From Neovahlkampfia damariscottae (taxonomy: Eukaryota; Heterolobosea; Selenaionea; Neovahlkampfiida; Neovahlkampfiidae): 64,000 nt of DNA. The DNA lies in NCBI GenBank assembly GCA_016618085.1, contig JABLTG010000058.1, forward strand, positions 1 to 64,000. The letters run 5' to 3'. The number at the start of each line of letters is the position of its first letter. Position 1 is the first letter of the stretch. Below the pieces are notes generated by a model, which was not told the DNA's origin, ran no database searches, and saw only the letters and a list, made by a program, of their open reading frames with translations. Shown piece after piece: positions 58,116 through 64,000 of this stretch. The position numbers and the translations under genes were made by a program.

Positions 58116-58300
58116 CGACAAAGAAACAAAACGTTTAAATTAAAAAAGTGAGATAATTGGTTTATTTTACGGTCAAAAAAAAATACAATTAAAATCAAGA
58201 ATTTCAGATGTATGGAGTTTGTGGAATTATTGTACTTAAAATGGAAAATGGTGTTTGATTGGATTATTCTGGCTTCAGCAGAAAAACGGTTTAACAACAA

Positions 58301-58543
58301 ATGGCACTAAAATTCAAAAGGTTTTATCATGGAGTACCACCACAACAAAAAAGAAGAGATTTTTTATTGACTCTTGGAGTTATTTCTGCTTGTTTTGGTC
58401 TGTCTTTTCAAATATTCGTTTTGCACCAACACCATGAAAAAATAGATAAACAATTGAAAGACTTAACATCGTTAATTGAAGCAAATTCAGAAAATATAGC
58501 AAATAACACAAAATTAATAGAGGAAAGAATGAAAAAAAATTAA
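58301..58543 (+). CDS. Small single-span membrane protein (paralogue of the convergent neighbour)
   Basis: 80 residues, intronless. A basic N-terminus (KFKRFYHGVPPQQKRRDF) leads to one hydrophobic span (LLTLGVISACFGLSFQIFVL) and a coiled-coil-like tail (KIDKQLKDLTSLIEANSENI). It resembles the opposite-strand gene at 58540-58824 in span and tail. The family is not recognised; the basic start and single span would suit a mitochondrial inner-membrane protein. CCAAT at 58258-58262. Its TAA shares TTAA with the neighbour's stop. Confidence 0.65.
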   Translation: MALKFKRFYHGVPPQQKRRDFLLTLGVISACFGLSFQIFVLHQHHEKIDKQLKDLTSLIEANSENIANNTKLIEERMKKN

Positions 58544-58824
58544 GAACTTTTATTCAAAACTTTTAATTTTTCGAGTCTTTTTGTATTATCCACTATTTTT
58601 TGTTCATTCACTCTAACTTTTTCCATTAAATGTTCTATTTCTTCCTCTACTTCTGGATGCCATGGGTATAAGACTGAAATTTGAAATGCCAATGCACTTA
58701 AAGAAAAAATAACTCCTGCCCATTGCAGTGTGTCTCGTGTTGCTTGAAATCTCCTTTCTTTTTCCTCTCTGAATCTCATCGTATTCTTTGAAAAATTTCT
58801 TTTGATGAATTTACTTATCAGCAT
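58540..58824 (-). CDS. Small single-span membrane protein (convergent paralogue)
   Basis: 94 residues from ATG 58824. A basic amphipathic start (MLISKFIKRNFSKN) resembles a mitochondrial presequence. One span (WAGVIFSLSALAFQISVLY) precedes a coiled tail (EEEIEHLMEKVRVNEQKIVD). The order, spacing and the 'GVI......FQI.VL' core match the 58301 gene, so the two are likely an inverted duplicate. A later in-frame ATG (MRFREEKERR) is a possible alternative start. Its stop overlaps the partner's by 4 bp. Confidence 0.65.
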   Translation of the reverse strand: MLISKFIKRNFSKNTMRFREEKERRFQATRDTLQWAGVIFSLSALAFQISVLYPWHPEVEEEIEHLMEKVRVNEQKIVDNTKRLEKLKVLNKSS

Positions 58825-58902
58825 TGTGACGTATCGGTTGAGAAAAAGGAACAATTATCGTTGGCTAACAAATATCTCCAAATTAGGATATTCAAAAATC
58901 CT

Positions 58903-59890
58903 TTATTCCGAAATTTTTTTCAAGGAAGGATCAGTGAAATAAAACTTTTTTGCACCAAATAAATTCATTACTGTATCAAAAATACCAAATTGACCAGCTG
59001 TGATCAGTGAAATCATCACGCAACGTGTTGGTAATCCAACAAGACAAATTTTTTTGAATCCCATTTCTTTTGAAATATTAACAATTCTTGACATTGTACT
59101 TCCTGAACCACCTGCTCCTTTTTTATTAATTTGACTCAAAATAGTATCAGCAGGATGTGAAGCAATAGCAGCAAAAACTCCAGCGATTAAGCCTGCACAA
59201 ATTGAAATCAATAAATTGAATTGATTTGTTGATGTATGTGGATTTCTATTGAGTGATTGATAAATCATTTCTGATGCTCTTCCTTGTACTACAAATTGTG
59301 TCATTACATAAGGAATTTGTTTGAAAACAATTGGAAAAAGACCTGAATAAAGTTGAGCAAATCCTTCATTTTTGATCACTGTTGACATTCCTCCAATAAC
59401 TCCTCTTGGAAAATTGGCATCTGAAACAGATTTTATTCTAATTGCTTCAAATGGACATAACAATAAATCACCAATGAATTCAGCGAGACATGAAGCGCCA
59501 ATATAAATTTTTGTTCTATTTTTCCATGCTTTTTCTTCACCTAAATAATTGGCCAATTTGATTTTGAAGTATTCTGTTCCTCCGAATTTACAAAATCCTT
59601 GAAGGAAATATCCATAATTTGTTGCACCCAGTCTTGTGAAATGTTAATTATTTTTTTGCAAACCCTGCTGTCAAAGATTGAAGTCCTTCTGTTTTGTAAA
59701 CTTGTGAAAATGTTGAAATCATCCCTTTGTTGTATTTTAGTGGATCAAGTTGCATTTTTGTTTTCACTACATCAATTGGAACTACAATGCTATGTGTGAA
59801 TAAACAACAAATTCCACCCGCAACTCCACTCTTGGCAAAATAACTTGGTGTAAAACTGTTTTGCTTTATAGTTGTTTGTTGTGTTTGCAT
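58903..59890 (-). CDS. Mitochondrial phosphate carrier (SLC25A3-like)
   Basis: Exons 59890-59664 and 59632-58903 with a 31-nt intron give 318 residues. Three mitochondrial-carrier repeats are seen: PIDVVKTKMQ, PFEAIRIKS and the third HPADTILSQI, with family-specific GATNYGYFLQGFCKFG after the first repeat. It imports phosphate with protons for ATP synthesis. Its presence argues for ATP-making mitochondria. The stop codon is embedded in AATAAA. CCAAT at 59947-59951. Confidence 0.92.
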
Positions 59891-60311
59891 TTAACGAATT
59901 GGAAGGATGTTAAACCGAAACGAATTTCGTTGGTCAATAAATTTGTCCAATTTGAGCGAATAAAAAGTCTAAATTGGCAGTTTATAGAACTGTGTGTTTT
60001 TATGTTGTTATGGAACTTTTTTTTTTGAAATAATTTAATCTCAAAGCCAAGTTGTAGAATTTTTTTTTTTTTTCATTTCTTCAAAGCCTTCTTCTTTCTT
60101 GAGCTATTCTTGTGTGGAAGTTCTCGTCTTGATAACCATGGAGTTACGGTGAATGGTAGTTAGGAGTTGACAAAACATTCTGCATCTGGAGAAATAAATG
60201 AATTGTCCAATGGTACTGGTTTTTAAACAAAACACCATTTTAGGAGAAATTCTGAATAAAATAAAATTGAAATTGAAATGAACAATTGAGTTGGAGAACT
60301 AATTTATTAAT
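59891..60311. other. 421-bp gap with no recognised gene
   Basis: It separates the phosphate carrier promoter from the 3' end of the FNT gene. A CCAAT at 59947-59951 and another at 60198-60202 are the only recognisable signals, plus T-runs near 60009-60072. No open frame of note, tRNA or repeat is seen. Confidence 0.6.
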
Positions 60312-62117
60312 TTACATTTCAATAATTTCATCAATGTTTTCTTCGTCATTTCTATCAATATCATTTATCTCATCTACTTTAATTTCCAATGTATCAATTT
60401 TTGGAGACGAATCAATTTTTTTTTCTGGTGAACTTTCGACCAAATTTTCATCTTTCTTTTTTTGTTCTTCCATATTTTGTTCTTTCTTCATTTCTTTTGA
60501 TTCTCTTGTTTCAATTTCTTTCAATTCAATTTCAATTGATTTCTTTGGAACACTTGCATTTTTCTTTTCTTTTGCCATTTTTTCTAATTTTTTAAAAAGA
60601 ACATTAGTTTTAATTTCTTTATCTTCTTCTGTTTGAATTTCAGAAAATCTTGTGATACTTCCTGTTTGTTGAAATGATTGTGTTTGAAAAGTTCTATTAT
60701 TGATTGTTCTTGAAAGTGTTTTACCTTTTGGTGGTGGTAATGCCACACTTTCACGTTCACTAAATGCATAAGGAGAATACATTGCTGATGAATCAGTTTT
60801 CCTTTTTGCAGTATTTTTTTCCTCTTTCTTTACTTCTCCATTTTGTTTTGCCAACTTTTTAACAACATGATCACTTGAAAATAAAAACGAATATGCAGCG
60901 GAAACGAAAACAAAACTACCAATCATATTTCCTATTCCTGTTGGTATGATATTCCAAAGGACTGAGTTTGAAATGGTTAAAGTTGGAACATTCAATGATT
61001 CAGAAAAAAATGATTGGTGAATAAGACCAATACTAAAAAAACCAATATTAGCAACACCTTTCAGAAATAAAATTAGAAATTCAATAGAAAAATGTACAAT
61101 GATCAACTCCAGTTGCAACAAAAGACACAACACCAACAAACATTGCTATAACTTTTCCAGGAACATCTTTTGACATATTGGACAAAATAACACCTGTTCC
61201 TAATATCATATTTCCTAAAATACTATAAGTTTTAACATTTCTTATTTTTTTCTTACCCTAAAAAAAATAAACACAAAAAATATAGTACCTGACAACAGAA
61301 TGCCCCACCAGCCATATCTACCATATTCCATATGATGAAGTTTGTACTCTAATACGTAGGACAATCTATCTTGTACTTCTTTTGAACGAACAGCAAGACT
61401 TATGTTGAACATTACACCCATGAAAGCACAACCAGCACCTTTTTAATAATTAGATTTTTTCTTTTTTTTCTTTACAGTTTCCAATAAATGAAACTAACCA
61501 AAATCGTATCGTTTTGAATAAAGACCTTCTAAATTTAACATAATTTACAGGTAAAATAACATTTTGCTCTGTAAATAATGCAGAACCAGTGAGAGAAGAC
61601 ATAATCAATCCAGAGCATAAACCAACGGCCATAAGCAATCTCTGAATTCCATAATATGGCATACCAGTACTCAGATATACACTTAACATTACTCCTAAAT
61701 ATTTGAGTTGAAAAATTTATAAAAACCTGAGCAGACATAAATTCCTGAATAGAAAGACAAAGTTATTTGTTTGATTAAACTAAATTTTAAAAATCCTTCT
61801 GCTTTTTCAGATAAGGCAATCAGTACTTCTAAAGTTGATCTTCTGTCCTCTGGTCGAACAACTCCTGTTGATCTTAACTTTTTTGTATGTTTGTTCAATT
61901 CTTTTTCCAATATGTTTGGAATGAAATATAAAACTTTGTTCAAGTGATTGTATATGTTCGAAACTCGTTCTTCAGTTTCTTTTTTCGCAAAATATTTTTT
62001 TTTTTTTGGGGCTCTTGGTATTCTTTCTGATCGTTTTTCATAGTCTTTACTTTTCTTTTCTGTTTTTTGTTCAGTTGTATTTTGTTTGTTAAACGTTGAT
62101 AGAGATTGATCAAACAT
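60312..62117 (-). CDS. Formate/nitrite transporter (FNT) family channel with long cytosolic tails
   Basis: Exons 62117-61727, 61694-61476, 61438-61289, 61214-61098 and 61057-60312 (introns 32, 37, 74, 40 nt) give 540 residues. Six-span FNT features: SGVMLSVYLS, LLMAVGLCSGLIM, GSALFTEQN, FMGVMFNISLAV, VDHCVANIGFF (FNT's 'EH.vAN') and NIIPTGIGNMIGSFVFV. A basic 60-residue N-terminal extension and an approximately 190-residue charged C-terminal tail are unusual for the family. FNT channels pass formate, nitrite or lactate with protons. Two CCAAT boxes lie at 62152-62164 and a third at 62167-62171. Confidence 0.85.
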
Positions 62118-62216
62118 CTCTTCTCACCTCAACGAACAAAATAAGAATGAAATTGGATGATTGGATATTGGCAGATTAAGAAGTCAGAATTTCTAAATTC
62201 AGCAAAAGAAATTTTT

Positions 62217-63356
62217 TCATTCATTTTTATAATTTTTCATTAAATTTTCAAATGTTGAATATCTTAGTTGTTTAACTATTATTTTGATATCAAAATCTTT
62301 TCTCAATTGAAATAGAATATCTTGCAAGTATTTTGGATAGTTCGCCTTTTTAATATCAAGGGCAAAATCTTTCTGAGATAGTAGTAGGGGGCTTTCATGA
62401 ACACCTTTGTGTTTTTCGTAAATCTTCAGAATTGAGGCACAAATGATGTCAAATCTCACCATTAATTCATCATATTCCTTTTTGAATTTTGGGAAATAGA
62501 CTAGAAATTCAGATCCTTCATTTGTGTATAATATTTTTAGTAGTTGATTATTTTTTGAATTTTCATCATCAAACATCAAGTGACTCAATAGAACATATTG
62601 TGGTGATTTTATTTTCACACGATTGAAATTTTCATCGCAAACAACATAACCCTCACAGATTGTTGGATCCAATTTACAAGCCATTTCTTTCAATTCATCT
62701 AATGATTTCACAGATATTTCTAATGGGATGATAGATTTCCAATTTAATTTCTTTACAACTTCAACAGGATCTAATTCTTCAAGTGTTGTTAAATCTCTTG
62801 CTCCTAACAGAATTAAATCTTCTTTTTTATGTTTAACCACAAGACCATGTCTATAAGTAATCATTTCAAAAACATAACATAGATTTGTATCATTCGGTAA
62901 ATCATATTTCAATGCATCAAAAATCTCCCAAAATAATTGACGAAATGGAATCACCTTTTCATTCTCATTAACAAAGCACATGTGACTACTCCCATCACAT
63001 CTACTTGTAGATCCTACATGCCACTTTTTATCATAAAAGTATAAAATTGCCATTGACCCATCATGTTTTTCATAAATTTTTGATTTTTTTATGTCTATTT
63101 CTTTAACTTGTTTTTCACCAAAGTTGAAAAATTTATCAAATGGATAACTTATTATTTTAAAATCATTTTTTACATCCAAAACAATTCCTCTACATTCCTG
63201 GACAATTTCGTTTGAAAAATCGGATAAAGTTTGGTTGTATGAAAACTGAACTAAATTTGAATAATTTTCGTGTTTATAAACATTCAACAAGAAAGTTTCC
63301 TTCAATTTTTCAACTCCATTTTTTTTCAAATAGTCCACTGTTTTAATGTTTTCCAT
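62217..63356 (-). CDS. RNA ligase, T4 Rnl1-like (second copy)
   Basis: Intronless, 379 residues. The ATG at 63356 is used. ECRGIVLD, motif I YEKHDGSMAI with the AMP-accepting lysine, motif III-like CYVFEMITYRHGLVV, motif IV CEGYVV and motif V VKIKSPQYV are all in place. It differs strongly from the 13064 ligase, so the two are old paralogues or of separate origin. It seals RNA nicks or breaks. The start codon lies 36 bp from the divergent 63393 gene. Confidence 0.82.
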   Translation of the reverse strand: MENIKTVDYLKKNGVEKLKETFLLNVYKHENYSNLVQFSYNQTLSDFSNEIVQECRGIVLDVKNDFKIISYPFDKFFNFGEKQVKEIDIKKSKIYEKHDGSMAILYFYDKKWHVGSTSRCDGSSHMCFVNENEKVIPFRQLFWEIFDALKYDLPNDTNLCYVFEMITYRHGLVVKHKKEDLILLGARDLTTLEELDPVEVVKKLNWKSIIPLEISVKSLDELKEMACKLDPTICEGYVVCDENFNRVKIKSPQYVLLSHLMFDDENSKNNQLLKILYTNEGSEFLVYFPKFKKEYDELMVRFDIICASILKIYEKHKGVHESPLLLSQKDFALDIKKANYPKYLQDILFQLRKDFDIKIIVKQLRYSTFENLMKNYKNE

Positions 63357-63392
63357 TTTCACAAACCAATCAAAACTGCTATTGCTTCAATC
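63357..63392. promoter_or_regulatory. 36-bp bidirectional promoter with one CCAAT box
   Basis: CCAATC at 63366-63371 is the only recognisable element between the second RNA ligase (minus, ATG 63356) and the nuclear-type protein (plus, ATG 63393). It lies 9 nt from one ATG and 21 nt from the other. Confidence 0.6.
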
Positions 63393-64000
63393 ATGCTCGG
63401 TTTAGTGGACTATGGTTCAACTGATGAGGAAGTAGAAGAAAAACCTGTAATACAAGAAGAAAAAGAGAAAAAAATAAAAACGCTATCTTTTCCGGTTCAA
63501 GAGACCGAAACAAAAAGAAAAGAAAAAAAAAAAAAAAAGAAAAGAAAATTCTCCAAGGCGGAAATTTTCCAACGACTAGAAATTGAAAACAATGAAGGTG
63601 ATGACTTTGATGAAATTGAAGAAGATTTGAGTTATCAAGTTTCAAAAAAACAAAAAATTGAACCTGAAATGATTCAATCACAACAATTGAATTTCAACAG
63701 AAACTCAACTTTTACACCTTCATCAAAAAGTTTTTATGATAATATTGTTCCTGTATCAAAAAATTCATCTGATTTTATGAGTAAACTGAGTAAGATTGTG
63801 TCAGGTGAACAAAAAATTTCCGAAAGTTCAACAAGTGATTTAAAATTTGAAGCACAAGAAATTCCAAAACAAATAAATAAATTTGATACCAAAGAAACCA
63901 TTGAAGAAGAAAATTATGATGAAGATGACTTTGTTATTGATCCAGAGGAATATGTTGAAGATGAACAAGTTGAAACATTTTATGAAATAGAAAAAGCACC
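63393..64000 (+). CDS. Acidic nuclear-type protein, partial at the right edge
   Basis: Open from ATG 63393 to the window end (about 202 residues so far). It begins MLGLVDYGSTDEE, a start seen in several spliceosomal and nuclear proteins, followed by a basic run (KRKEKKKKKKRK) that could be a nuclear localisation signal, then acidic stretches (EENYDEDDFVIDPEEY). No domain is recognised. A 16-A run lies at 63523-63538 but the frame holds across it. Confidence 0.55.
   Translation, partial: MLGLVDYGSTDEEVEEKPVIQEEKEKKIKTLSFPVQETETKRKEKKKKKKRKFSKAEIFQRLEIENNEGDDFDEIEEDLSYQVSKKQKIEPEMIQSQQLNFNRNSTFTPSSKSFYDNIVPVSKNSSDFMSKLSKIVSGEQKISESSTSDLKFEAQEIPKQINKFDTKETIEEENYDEDDFVIDPEEYVEDEQVETFYEIEKA

Noticed and set aside
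58088-58300. 70-codon minus-strand frame
   Set aside because: It mixes leader and first-exon sequence of RhoGEF 3 in a different frame; no homology.
61250-61262. One-nucleotide micro-exon inside the 74-nt FNT intron
   Set aside because: Including it breaks the reading frame; a single long intron fits.
1-64000. Bacterial or viral origin of the whole contig
   Set aside because: Dozens of spliceosomal introns and many strictly eukaryotic genes rule this out; only the left-edge IS607 piece could be foreign.
1-64000. tRNA, rRNA, CRISPR arrays, retroelements
   Set aside because: No cloverleaf with B-box, no rRNA-like block, no regularly spaced repeats, and no reverse transcriptase, integrase or LTR-like sequence was seen.

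Overview
The window is nuclear DNA from a compact, AT-rich protist genome. Evidence: about 75 GT-AG spliceosomal introns could be placed from reading frame plus protein-family conservation, and the genes are purely eukaryotic (ATG2, CSN7, PPP4R2, UBE2T, DENN, CHD, MMADHC, eIF4B, mitochondrial phosphate carrier). Three Dbl-type RhoGEFs, kinase/WD40/TPR fusions and F-box/LRR proteins suggest a free-living amoeboid organism of the heterolobosean or anaeramoeba kind. That placement is inference; no rRNA or other marker is present. A mitochondrial phosphate carrier argues for mitochondria.

Layout: about 38 genes lie in 64 kb on both strands with almost no spacing. 1-163: stub of an IS607-type recombinase. 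0.3-9 kb: F-box/LRR, MMADHC, two tandem TerD-like paralogues, a DnaJ-type zinc protein, a cysteine-peptidase-fold protein and an unknown. 9-19 kb: RhoGEF, ADP-ribosylglycohydrolase-like, RNA ligase, GNAT, MFSD5, PPP4R2, MpaB-like oxygenase, unknown. 19-33 kb: giant WD40/TPR/kinase/SH3 protein, RhoGEF, ATG2. 33-46 kb: EF-hand/PH, DENN, PDI-like, UBE2T, CSN7, CHD, PAK-like kinase. 46-55 kb: six same-strand genes (reductase, eIF4B-like, GT49, DUF4336-like, PNKP, serine carboxypeptidase). 55-64 kb: RhoGEF with a split DH domain, two small paralogous membrane proteins, phosphate carrier, FNT channel, second RNA ligase, and a partial nuclear protein.

The most striking signal is the shared gene architecture. 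Introns are 26-42 nt (one of 74). A CCAAT box in either orientation lies within about 60 nt of most start codons. Three divergent gene pairs have start codons only 14-37 nt apart with a single CCAAT between them. At the other end, AATAAA overlaps the TAA stop codon in about a dozen genes and lies within about 20 nt of it in others. Convergent genes are separated by -4 to about 125 nt, twice sharing a TTAA that holds both stop codons. Together these imply very short UTRs.

Functionally the genes are a housekeeping mix, not an operon-like system. Two RNA ligases and a polynucleotide kinase/phosphatase form a possible end-healing and sealing set, and three RhoGEFs, DENN, EF-hand/PH and PAK-like genes form a small-GTPase signalling theme, but in both cases the members are dispersed.
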